Assembly (NCBI GenBank): GCA_902491895.1
Contig: CABUJH010000051.1
Span: forward strand, 1 to 13,125
Reading direction: 5' to 3'
Length of the DNA: 13,125 nt
From: an uncultured Collinsella sp.
GTDB taxonomy: Bacteria; Actinomycetota; Coriobacteriia; Coriobacteriales; Coriobacteriaceae
Part shown: piece after piece, positions 1 through 6,315 of the stretch
How positions within the stretch are numbered: position 1 is the first letter of the stretch
How the letters are laid out: the number at the start of each line of letters is the position of its first letter
Translations under genes and position numbers: made by a program
Notes under the pieces: generated by a model
What the model saw: only the letters and a program-made list of their open reading frames with translations
Database searches by the model: none
What the model was told of the DNA's origin: nothing

Positions 1-60
1 GTGGCCGCCTTGGAAACCGAATGATGGTACGAGCATCCATTCGGCTTCCAGGGCGGCCAC
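1..60. repeat. Long inverted repeat (hairpin) beyond the 3' end of the MFS gene
   Basis: Arms GTGGCCGCC (1-9) and GGCGGCCAC (52-60) pair perfectly. Pairing continues inward through 11-15/46-50 and 17-23/38-44, with a G·T opposition at 10/51 and one A·C mismatch at 16/45. This gives a stem of about 22 bp around a 14-nt loop. It starts 38 nt past the MFS stop codon in the direction of that gene, so it may end its transcript, but the bases that would hold a T-tract lie outside the window. The repeat may also continue leftwards out of view. Confidence 0.7.
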
Positions 61-97
61 GGACAGAACGGGGCGAACAGAAAAGAGCGACGGACGT

Positions 98-1402
98 CTA
101 CTCCCCCGCCACGCTCGCGCGCAGCTTGGCGGCGATGGGCTCGGATGCCAGCAGGAACACGAGCATAACCACGGAGCACGCCAGGCACACGATCCAGGTG
201 CTCGCAAAGGAGCCCGTGGCATCGAACAGCACGCCCGAGACAATGGCACCTACGGTGCCGCCGACCATCTCGAGCGAGGTGATGGTTCCCGTGACCTTGC
301 CAAGGTCGGCCATGCCAAACTGCTTGGAAGCCGCGATCGTGGGCGTGATGGTGCCCATGCACGTTCCGATACCAAAGCTCACAGCGGCGACTATAGGACC
401 GAGGTCCGTCGTCGGGAAGCACAGCGCCACGCAGGCGATAATGCACGCAACGGAGCCAAGGATATTGCCAAAGCGCAGGTCAAAGCGGTCATAGATCGCA
501 CCGAGCGAAATTTTGGCGATAACGACGGTGACCATGTAGGCCGAAAGTACGGTACCCGCCCACATGGGATCGTGACCGCCCGTGACAATCTTGGCGCCGT
601 TGACGGTAACACTCGTCATGTTGGTAACCTGGTTGGGCAGGATGGCGCCATTGACCAAGCCCATAAAGAGGAAGGCAACGACGAGCAGCCAAAACGCCGG
701 GCTCTTCTTGATACGAGACCAGCCGACGCTGACCTCGGGCGCCGTGTGCTCGTCCTTGTCGCCAGCCGTCGAGACGGACGGATCGCCCGGGTTCTCGCCG
801 AGCGGCTTAAGGCCGATCTCGGAAGGCTTGGTGCGGAAGGAGTAAGCCGTGATGGGCAGTGCCGCCACCATGCAGACGGCAGCGAGTACCAGGAACGCAG
901 AGCGCCAGCCCACACTCACGATAAGAGAGCTCACGATCGGCGAGAGAATGGCTCCGCCAAAGCCCGAGCCCGAAAGTGCGATGGAAATGGCAAGGCCGCG
1001 TTTAGCGGTAAACCAGTTGGCGGTCACAAGGCTAATGAGCAGACGGGTCGAGGCCACAGCGAAGCAGCCCGAGACGGCAAAGAGCACGTAGACCTGCCAA
1101 AGCTCACCCACAAAGCTCATGCCGGCAAGAACGGCAGAGGTGGCGATTACAGTGAGGGATCCCAAAACGCGACCGCTTACTTTATCGGCAACATGACCGA
1201 TCACAAGTGAGCCGATAACGCTCACCACGGTGGAGATGGCATTGGAGATGTTGTACTGCGCAAGGGAAATGCCCAGGTCGCTGACGATCAGCGGCTGGAA
1301 CAGGCTCATGCAGTTGACGAAAATCGTGTAGCACGTGGCCATGATCACGAAGCCGGAGGTCACCACGAGCCAGCCGGGGAAGAACTTACGTTGCTGGGAC
1401 AT
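98..1402 (-). CDS. MFS transporter (OFA/MCT-like), 434 aa
   Basis: Predicted 12-helix major facilitator permease of the cytoplasmic membrane. Residues 8-20 (FPGWLVVTSGFVI) open helix 1 in the style of the oxalate/formate-antiporter and monocarboxylate-like groups. Residues 67-83 contain the MFS motif A between helices 2 and 3 (GHVADK, then SGR). A hydrophilic central loop at about 190-240 begins with PSEIGLKPLG, a pattern common in this subgroup, and separates two six-helix halves. The length is normal for the family. The ATG at 1402 is preceded by AAGGAG (complement of 1407-1412) at good spacing. The substrate cannot be read from the sequence; small organic anions are the usual guess for relatives. 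The gene lies 123 nt downstream of the M20 hydrolase on the same strand, with no convincing promoter between them, so co-transcription through the hairpins is possible. Family call firm, subgroup moderate, substrate unknown. Confidence 0.88.
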   Translation of the reverse strand: MSQQRKFFPGWLVVTSGFVIMATCYTIFVNCMSLFQPLIVSDLGISLAQYNISNAISTVVSVIGSLVIGHVADKVSGRVLGSLTVIATSAVLAGMSFVGELWQVYVLFAVSGCFAVASTRLLISLVTANWFTAKRGLAISIALSGSGFGGAILSPIVSSLIVSVGWRSAFLVLAAVCMVAALPITAYSFRTKPSEIGLKPLGENPGDPSVSTAGDKDEHTAPEVSVGWSRIKKSPAFWLLVVAFLFMGLVNGAILPNQVTNMTSVTVNGAKIVTGGHDPMWAGTVLSAYMVTVVIAKISLGAIYDRFDLRFGNILGSVACIIACVALCFPTTDLGPIVAAVSFGIGTCMGTITPTIAASKQFGMADLGKVTGTITSLEMVGGTVGAIVSGVLFDATGSFASTWIVCLACSVVMLVFLLASEPIAAKLRASVAGE

Positions 1403-1429
1403 ACTGCTCCTTATTTAACAAACGAATAG

Positions 1430-1446
1430 CCGGCGCCGGGCGCCGG
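1430..1446 (-). terminator. GC-rich hairpin with T-rich tail upstream of the MFS gene
   Basis: CCGGCGC (1430-1436) and GCGCCGG (1440-1446) form a perfect 7-bp stem with a 3-nt loop. Read on the minus strand it is followed by CTATTCGTTTGTT, which is T-rich but not an unbroken T-run, and then by the MFS ribosome binding site. It shares bases 1443-1446 with the left arm of the long hairpin repeat at 1443-1532, so the two outer stems cannot form together. It could act as a weak terminator or as a leader structure for the MFS gene. Confidence 0.45.
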
Positions 1447-1532
1447 TAGTGCCCAAGATCGCCTTGAAAGACAAGGGCATAGGCCTTGCGGCCATGCCCG
1501 CAGGCTTGAAAGGCAAGGTTGGGTGCTACCGG
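1443..1532. repeat. Long imperfect hairpin repeat, copy 1
   Basis: Outer stem 1443-1456/1519-1532 is 14 bp with two G·T oppositions at 1450/1525 and 1451/1524. A 4x4 internal loop follows, then GCCTT/AAGGC (1461-1465/1510-1514), then a tandem GA/GA mismatch (1466-1467/1508-1509) and AAG/CTT. The core is GGGCAT/ATGCCC (1475-1480/1494-1499), a bulged A at 1481, GGCC/GGCC and a TTGC loop. The right arm overlaps the last codons and TAG stop of the M20 gene (stop at 1526-1528). On the minus strand the core is followed by TTGTCTTTC, a poor U-tract, so it may terminate M20 transcription. The same architecture recurs at 9381-9479. Confidence 0.75.
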
Positions 1533-2824
1533 TGGTCGGCGATATAGCCCAAAGCGACGGCGGTATAGGCCGCGGCGCCGAGCGGCAGCTCGGCATCGTT
1601 AAAACGTGCCTTGGGATGGTGCTGGGCAAAGTGTTCGTCCGTGTCGGTTACGGCCGCGCCCACGGTAAAGTACGCACTCGGAATCTCGCTCGAGATAAGC
1701 GCGAAGTCCTCACTCGCCATGGCATGGAAAAGCGGCAAGAAAGCCGCCTTGGGCAGCACTGCGCCCACGTAGCCAAGCGACGCCTGAGTCATATCGCTGT
1801 CGAGTACAAGCGGCGGAACATCCGAAAGCGTCTCGATGGTCGCCGGCGTACGATAGGTCGTGGCAACGCCGTTAACGACCTCCGCGATGCGGGTCTTGAG
1901 GTGCTCCATGAGCTCAACATCAAAGCCGCGCAGCGTTCCCTCGAGCACACAGGTGTCGGGGATGACGTTGGCCGCCAGGCCGCCAGCGAACTTACCAACG
2001 GTAAGTGCGACTTCCTTGGCCGCCGGCACCTCGCGGGAGATAAGCTCCTGGAGCGCCAGGTGCACATGCACGCCCGCCGTGATGGGGTCGATGCAAATCT
2101 CGGGGCTGGAACCGTGGCCACCCTTGCCCTGGAGCGTGATGCGGAAACCGTACACGCCCGAAAGCGCCGGGCTCCCATAGAGCACCAGGCCGAGCGGCGA
2201 TTGGCTGTTAACGTGCATGGCAAAAGCCGCCTGAGGACGCGGGTTCTCGAGCAAGCCGTCGGCGATGGCAGCGCGTGCTCCCTCAAAGGTCTCCTCGCCC
2301 GGCTGGAACAGCAGTTTGACGGTGGCATTGGCGTCGACGAGCTCGGCCTCGCGGGCCTTGAGCAGGCGCGCCGCACCAAGCAGCGCCGTCGCGTGCATAT
2401 CGTGACCGCAAGCATGCATGCAGCCATTGGTGGATGCAAAGGGCTCGCCGGATTCCTCGACAACGGGCAGGGCATCCATATCGCCTCGGAGCATGACGAC
2501 CGTTCCGGCCTGCTCGTCCTTGCACGTGCCATTGCCCTGAGCGGCCGCGGCCGCACCGGCACCGATCAGGCCAACGACGCAGGAACCGTCGACGAGCGTG
2601 GTATGGGGGATGTCCATCTCGTCCAGACGTGCCTGAATATAGGCAGACGTCTGCGGAAGATTGTTACCGAGCTCAGGCATCTGGTGTAGATCGTGTCGCC
2701 ACGCAGCGAGCTCGTCTGCAAAAGCCTGAGCTTCTGCGACAAGACCGTCACCGATAGCGGTCTGCGCCGCTGTGGTAGCCTGAGGCGCTGGTTGCGGTTG
2801 AAAATCGGACAGAGCTGGTGCCAT
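1526..2824 (-). CDS. M20-family metallo-amidohydrolase/peptidase, 432 aa
   Basis: Zinc-dependent hydrolase of the M20D type (hippurate, indole-acetyl-amino-acid or N-acyl-amino-acid hydrolases), probably cytoplasmic, that would release amino acids from N-acylated or peptide substrates. Visible motifs, numbered from the chosen start: RHDLHQMPELG (43-53), RGDMDALP (113-120), HACGHDMH (137-144, with the Cys and His that bind metal in this subgroup), FQPGEE (173-178, with the catalytic Glu), MHVN (203-206), GKGGHGSSP (233-241, start of the dimerisation domain), ASEDFALI (370-377) and QHHPKARFND (401-410, late metal-binding His). All key residues are present and the length is normal. The frame stays open upstream to 3295 across the terminator and into the next gene. 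The ATG at 2824 is chosen because GGAGGG (complement of 2830-2835) sits 5 nt ahead and the family alignment starts just after it. An Ala/Gln-rich N-terminal stretch (10-25) is unremarkable. Exact substrate unknown. Confidence 0.9.
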   Translation of the reverse strand: MAPALSDFQPQPAPQATTAAQTAIGDGLVAEAQAFADELAAWRHDLHQMPELGNNLPQTSAYIQARLDEMDIPHTTLVDGSCVVGLIGAGAAAAAQGNGTCKDEQAGTVVMLRGDMDALPVVEESGEPFASTNGCMHACGHDMHATALLGAARLLKAREAELVDANATVKLLFQPGEETFEGARAAIADGLLENPRPQAAFAMHVNSQSPLGLVLYGSPALSGVYGFRITLQGKGGHGSSPEICIDPITAGVHVHLALQELISREVPAAKEVALTVGKFAGGLAANVIPDTCVLEGTLRGFDVELMEHLKTRIAEVVNGVATTYRTPATIETLSDVPPLVLDSDMTQASLGYVGAVLPKAAFLPLFHAMASEDFALISSEIPSAYFTVGAAVTDTDEHFAQHHPKARFNDAELPLGAAAYTAVALGYIADHR

Positions 2825-2854
2825 AGATGCCCTCCAGTAACGTTTTTGCAGCAC

Positions 2855-2876
2855 GCACTTTGATAGCGTAAAGTGC
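2855..2876. promoter_or_regulatory. Perfect 7-bp inverted repeat upstream of the M20 gene
   Basis: GCACTTT (2855-2861) and AAAGTGC (2870-2876) are exact inverted copies separated by 8 nt, a 22-bp operator-like palindrome lying 31 nt before the M20 start codon. No convincing -10/-35 pair is visible in this short gap, but the M20 promoter must lie about here because a strong terminator (2903-2928) lies just upstream. A repressor or activator site is the simplest reading. A leader hairpin is the alternative. Confidence 0.4.
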
Positions 2877-2902
2877 AAGGCACAACTGTAAGGGCATGAC
2901 AT

Positions 2903-2928
2903 AAAAAATGCCGCCCTGGGAGGGCGGC
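2903..2928 (-). terminator. Intrinsic terminator of the EamA/DMT permease gene
   Basis: On the minus strand the stem GCCGCCCT/AGGGCGGC (2910-2917/2921-2928, 8 bp, 3-nt loop) is followed one base later by six T (complement of 2903-2908). It begins 13 nt past the permease stop codon. This is a textbook Rho-independent terminator and insulates the M20 gene from read-through. Confidence 0.92.
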
Positions 2929-2940
2929 GCAACAAGTTGT

Positions 2941-3924
2941 TTACAATTGCGGGTGTGATTTTCGGCGCAAGAAATCGAAATGCGTCTCGCTCAAAATAAT
3001 CGACAGGAAGATGAGCGCAAAGCCGGCAAGCAGGCGCGAGGTGAGCGCCTCCCCCATCAGCAGCACCGAGAACAGCACGCCCGAGGGGGACTCCATCGAA
3101 AGAAGCAGTGAGCCCGTCGAGGCCGGGACGTGCGCCAATCCAACGTTTTGGATGAGCAGCGCCACGCACGTGCAGCCCACCGAGAGAAAGGCCATTACGC
3201 AGATAAAGCTCGGCGTCCACACGGACGAGGGCGCTTGGGTCTCGAACAACAGCGACGAGATCAGGCTTAGGACACCATTGCCCACAAACATCCAAAACGT
3301 GATGACGTTGATGTCCATCTTGCGACCGTACTTGGCGGTCACCGCCATCTGGATGGCAAAGAAGACTGCGCCGCCCAGCGTAATGGCATCGCCGGCATTG
3401 AACTCGACGCTATCGAGCGCCACCAAGCCAATGCCCGCCAGGCACAGCAACGCGGCGCCCAAGTTGTAACGGGTAAGCCTTTCGCCGCTTAGGACGTAGC
3501 TCGCAAACGGAACCAAGATACAGTACGTGCCCGTCAAAAACGCGCTTTTGCCTGCCGTGGTCTGTGCCAGGCCGATCGTCTGCAAACCGTAGGCACCCCA
3601 CATGAGCGCGCCCATGCCAAGCCCGACGATCAGGTTGCGGGCATTGAAATGAGCGATGATGCGCTTATGGAAAATGGCAAACATAACCAGTGATGCCGGG
3701 AGAAAGCGAACGTAGACCAGCTCGAACACCGGAATGGTGTCGAGCGCGCCCTTCATAGTGGTAAAGGAGTAGCCCCAGATGACCGCCACCGAAAGTAGCA
3801 GAACTTTCCAGAACAGCGGCGAGCGTGCGCCGGCACCCCGGGGAATACCGCCCGCGCCCAAATCCTCACGGGCCACAGGGCTATCAGGCATGTTTTCGAT
3901 TTCGTTGGCAGCGTATTGGGCCAT
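2941..3924 (-). CDS. EamA/DMT-superfamily permease, 327 aa
   Basis: Predicted 10-helix drug/metabolite transporter (RhaT/RarD/YdcZ-like EamA repeats) of the cytoplasmic membrane. After a hydrophilic N-terminus of about 35 residues, the first helix carries the typical VIWGYSFTTMKGAL, followed by ELVYVRFLPA, the standard start of EamA repeat 1. A second EamA repeat begins near residue 180 (GGAVFFAIQMAVTAKYG). Members export or import amino acids, purines or other metabolites; no substrate can be assigned. Two starts exist in frame. GTG at 3939 has no ribosome binding site, while ATG at 3924 has GAGGA (complement of 3931-3935) 6 nt ahead, so the ATG is used. The gene appears monocistronic, with its own promoter candidate (3965-3993) and its own terminator (2903-2928). 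Confidence 0.88.
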   Translation of the reverse strand: MAQYAANEIENMPDSPVAREDLGAGGIPRGAGARSPLFWKVLLLSVAVIWGYSFTTMKGALDTIPVFELVYVRFLPASLVMFAIFHKRIIAHFNARNLIVGLGMGALMWGAYGLQTIGLAQTTAGKSAFLTGTYCILVPFASYVLSGERLTRYNLGAALLCLAGIGLVALDSVEFNAGDAITLGGAVFFAIQMAVTAKYGRKMDINVITFWMFVGNGVLSLISSLLFETQAPSSVWTPSFICVMAFLSVGCTCVALLIQNVGLAHVPASTGSLLLSMESPSGVLFSVLLMGEALTSRLLAGFALIFLSIILSETHFDFLRRKSHPQL

Positions 3925-3964
3925 GGAACATCCTCGCACTCAATCTGGGCGTGGTGTCCGCACG

Positions 3965-3993
3965 CGTATGGCTGCGTGCCGCCTCATGGTCAA
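3965..3993 (-). promoter_or_regulatory. Candidate promoter of the EamA/DMT permease gene
   Basis: On the minus strand TTGACC (complement of 3988-3993) is followed after 17 nt by CATACG (complement of 3965-3970). The -35 is a good match to TTGACA and the -10 a poor match to TATAAT. It lies between the operon terminator at 3996-4028 and the permease start at 3924, which is where a promoter is required. Confidence 0.4.
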
Positions 3994-3995
3994 AT

Positions 3996-4028
3996 AAAAA
4001 CAGGGCGTACCGGACCCCCGGTACGCCC
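3996..4028 (-). terminator. Intrinsic terminator of the YhgE/Pip operon
   Basis: Perfect 11-bp stem GGGCGTACCGG/CCGGTACGCCC (4003-4013/4018-4028) with a 4-nt loop. On the minus strand it is followed by TG and then five T (complement of 3996-4000). It lies about 98 nt past the stop codon of the 729-residue protein. The gene-free stretch 4029-4125 between them shows nothing else recognisable. Confidence 0.92.
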
Positions 4029-4125
4029 CGCTACTGTAGCAACAACCAAGCAGCCCACGCAATTCACTACGCTAAAGCATCGGGTTGGAAGACCTCGATG
4101 TTCCGACGGCGTTTACGTGGCTGAA

Positions 4126-6315
4126 CTAGATCAACTTAGTTGCCTCCAGCTTTTCGATGATCCAGTCGTTGGCTTTGATGACTGGGCGGCGGAAGACGAC
4201 GCCCAGTGCCAGCGACGGAATCAGATAGCTCGCCAGAATGCCTAGCTCAATCCAGTACTCCATATGGTAGGCGCCAGCCATGGCGGCATGCATGGCGTTG
4301 ATGCCGTGGGTGAACGGCAGGAACGGATAGATCGCCTGGAACACGGGGCCGGTCATCTCGATAGGGAACGTGCCGCCCGAACCGCCGACCTGCATGACCA
4401 GCAGCACGACGGCGAGCGCCTTGCCGATATCGCCAAACGACACCGTAAGCGTGTAGACGATATTGGAGAACACGAGACTCGCGACCCAGCCCGCCAGCAC
4501 AAACTGCAGCGGGTTGTCGCACTGAATGCCAAAGAACAGGATGTCGCCCGCACACACGAGCGTTGCCTGCAGCAGGGCCAGACCGCCAAAGAACAGGTAG
4601 CGGCCCAGGTAGATCTCGTGCAGGCGCACGGGGATGAGCTCGTTGATGAGCTCATCGTCAACCGAGACCTTCATCATGGCCGCCAGCACGATCGAGCCGA
4701 CCCATAGCGACAGAATCGTGTAGAACGGTGCCATGGCCGAACCGTAGTTACGAATCGGATAGACCGGCTTGCGATCGAGCGCGACGGGGCCGGAAAGCGA
4801 CACGGCCAAACCCTCGGGATCGTTGCCAATCATCGTCTTGATCGTGGCAAGGTCGTCCGACATCAGGGCGCCATCGAGCTCGTCCTTAAACGCACTGATC
4901 TTGTCCGACGCCTCGCCCAGCTGATCAGAAGCCTTGTTGACCAGCTTTGCAGCCTTGGAGAGGCCCTTTGCCAGCGAACCGGATGCGTCGGTCAGGCCGT
5001 CTACGGCGCTATCCAGATCGCCCGAGATGCCATCGAGCGAGTCCAGGATGCCCGAAACCGTCTTCTTGAGCTCCTTGGCCTTAACCGAGAACGTGGAATC
5101 GTAGTCGGACTTGGCGCCCGAAATGCCCGCCTTGGCATCGGCGATGGCCTGATCGACCTCGGCACGCGTGCTGTCGACCTCTGCCATGCTGTCAGAAAGG
5201 GACTTAGCAGTTGCCGTCAGGTCCTTGGCGTTGTTGCGATACTCCACCGCGATCCTGCCCAGCGATGTTGCCACAGATTTAAGGCTCTCCTGGAGCTTTT
5301 CGTCACTGACCTGCTCGGCAAAGCCGCGGAGCTGGTCGGCCGTGGCGTCGATATCGTCGGCACGTGTATTGAGCGCCGCCGCGGCATCGTTGAGCTGAGA
5401 CACCGTAAGGTCGACATGCTGATTCGCGGCATCGAATGCCTTCGCAAGCTCGGCGGACACGTTGTCGAACGAGCCCGCGCTTCCGTCAATCGCGGCGTTG
5501 ATGGCGTCGTTGGCGGCCTTCAGCGCTTCTTTGGAATCGCTCATGCCGCTCTTGGCATGCTCCATCAACTGCTTGGTCGACTCATCGACCGTACCCGTCT
5601 GCTGGAGCATACCGCTCGCCGACGTCAACGAATCGGACGTAGAGCTCAAAATGCCCGCCAGCGACGAAGCATTAGCCTGAACGTCTTGCAGGTCCCCAAT
5701 CGAATCGCCGAGCGTCGAGGACAGGTTGGCGATAAAGTTGCTGACCTGGTCGGTGCTCATGTAATCGAGCAGGCTGGACACCGTCTTAAGACCGATGCTC
5801 GTAATGGTCTCGGTAAAAGATTCGTTAACCTGGTTCTGAACGGCGCTCGAACCCTTCTCGGTCACGATCTGCGCGATGGCGTTGGCCTTCTGATTCTCGT
5901 AAAACTCGATATCGGCATGCTTAACGTCGGTCGAAAAGAGCGTCATCATATCGGCACTAAACGTCTTAGGGATAACGACAGCCGCATAGTATGCGCCCGA
6001 TTTGACGCCCTCGATGGCCTTTTCTCGATCGTTGAGCACAACCCAGTCGAAGTTCTCGTTGCCGCGCAGGGTGGCGGTCACGTTTTCGCCCACGTTGACC
6101 TCGACGGGGATCAGATCGCTCTCGTAACCCTCATCGGTGTTGACCACGGCGATCTTAAGATTGCCGGTGTTGCCGTACGGATCCCAGCTGCCGGCGATGT
6201 TAAACCACGCGTACAGGCACGGTACGATAATGAGGCCCATCACGACAACCAAGCCGATTACGGAGCGAGACACGTTTTGGACATCGCGCTTAAACAGATG
6301 CAGGATGTTCTTCAT
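4126..6315 (-). CDS. YhgE/Pip-domain membrane protein, 729 aa (second gene of the pair)
   Basis: Large membrane protein of the YhgE/phage-infection-protein family, related to the ABC-2-type permease fold and to the EsaA/YueB group of type VII secretion. One N-terminal helix (about 18-40) is followed by the family signature WDPYGNT (44-50). An extracytoplasmic domain includes GAYYAAVVIPKTFS at about 112-125. Then comes a long Ala/Ser/Asp-rich, coiled-coil-like region (about 190-490). From about 525 to 715 lie roughly five hydrophobic helices, including FPIEMTGPVFQAIYPFLPFT, a family hallmark. The stop codon of the preceding gene (TAA, 6316-6318) abuts this ATG directly, and GGAGG for it (complement of 6326-6330) lies inside the preceding coding region, so the two are probably translationally coupled. 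Function in the cell is not established. Family members have been linked to phage adsorption and export, and an assembly with the upstream paralogue is inferred from the operon. Confidence 0.9.
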   Translation of the reverse strand: MKNILHLFKRDVQNVSRSVIGLVVVMGLIIVPCLYAWFNIAGSWDPYGNTGNLKIAVVNTDEGYESDLIPVEVNVGENVTATLRGNENFDWVVLNDREKAIEGVKSGAYYAAVVIPKTFSADMMTLFSTDVKHADIEFYENQKANAIAQIVTEKGSSAVQNQVNESFTETITSIGLKTVSSLLDYMSTDQVSNFIANLSSTLGDSIGDLQDVQANASSLAGILSSTSDSLTSASGMLQQTGTVDESTKQLMEHAKSGMSDSKEALKAANDAINAAIDGSAGSFDNVSAELAKAFDAANQHVDLTVSQLNDAAAALNTRADDIDATADQLRGFAEQVSDEKLQESLKSVATSLGRIAVEYRNNAKDLTATAKSLSDSMAEVDSTRAEVDQAIADAKAGISGAKSDYDSTFSVKAKELKKTVSGILDSLDGISGDLDSAVDGLTDASGSLAKGLSKAAKLVNKASDQLGEASDKISAFKDELDGALMSDDLATIKTMIGNDPEGLAVSLSGPVALDRKPVYPIRNYGSAMAPFYTILSLWVGSIVLAAMMKVSVDDELINELIPVRLHEIYLGRYLFFGGLALLQATLVCAGDILFFGIQCDNPLQFVLAGWVASLVFSNIVYTLTVSFGDIGKALAVVLLVMQVGGSGGTFPIEMTGPVFQAIYPFLPFTHGINAMHAAMAGAYHMEYWIELGILASYLIPSLALGVVFRRPVIKANDWIIEKLEATKLI

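Noticed and set aside
2825..3295. Upstream extension of the M20 frame
   Set aside because: It runs through an intrinsic terminator and into the DMT permease gene. The ATG at 2824 has a proper ribosome binding site and fits the family N-terminus.
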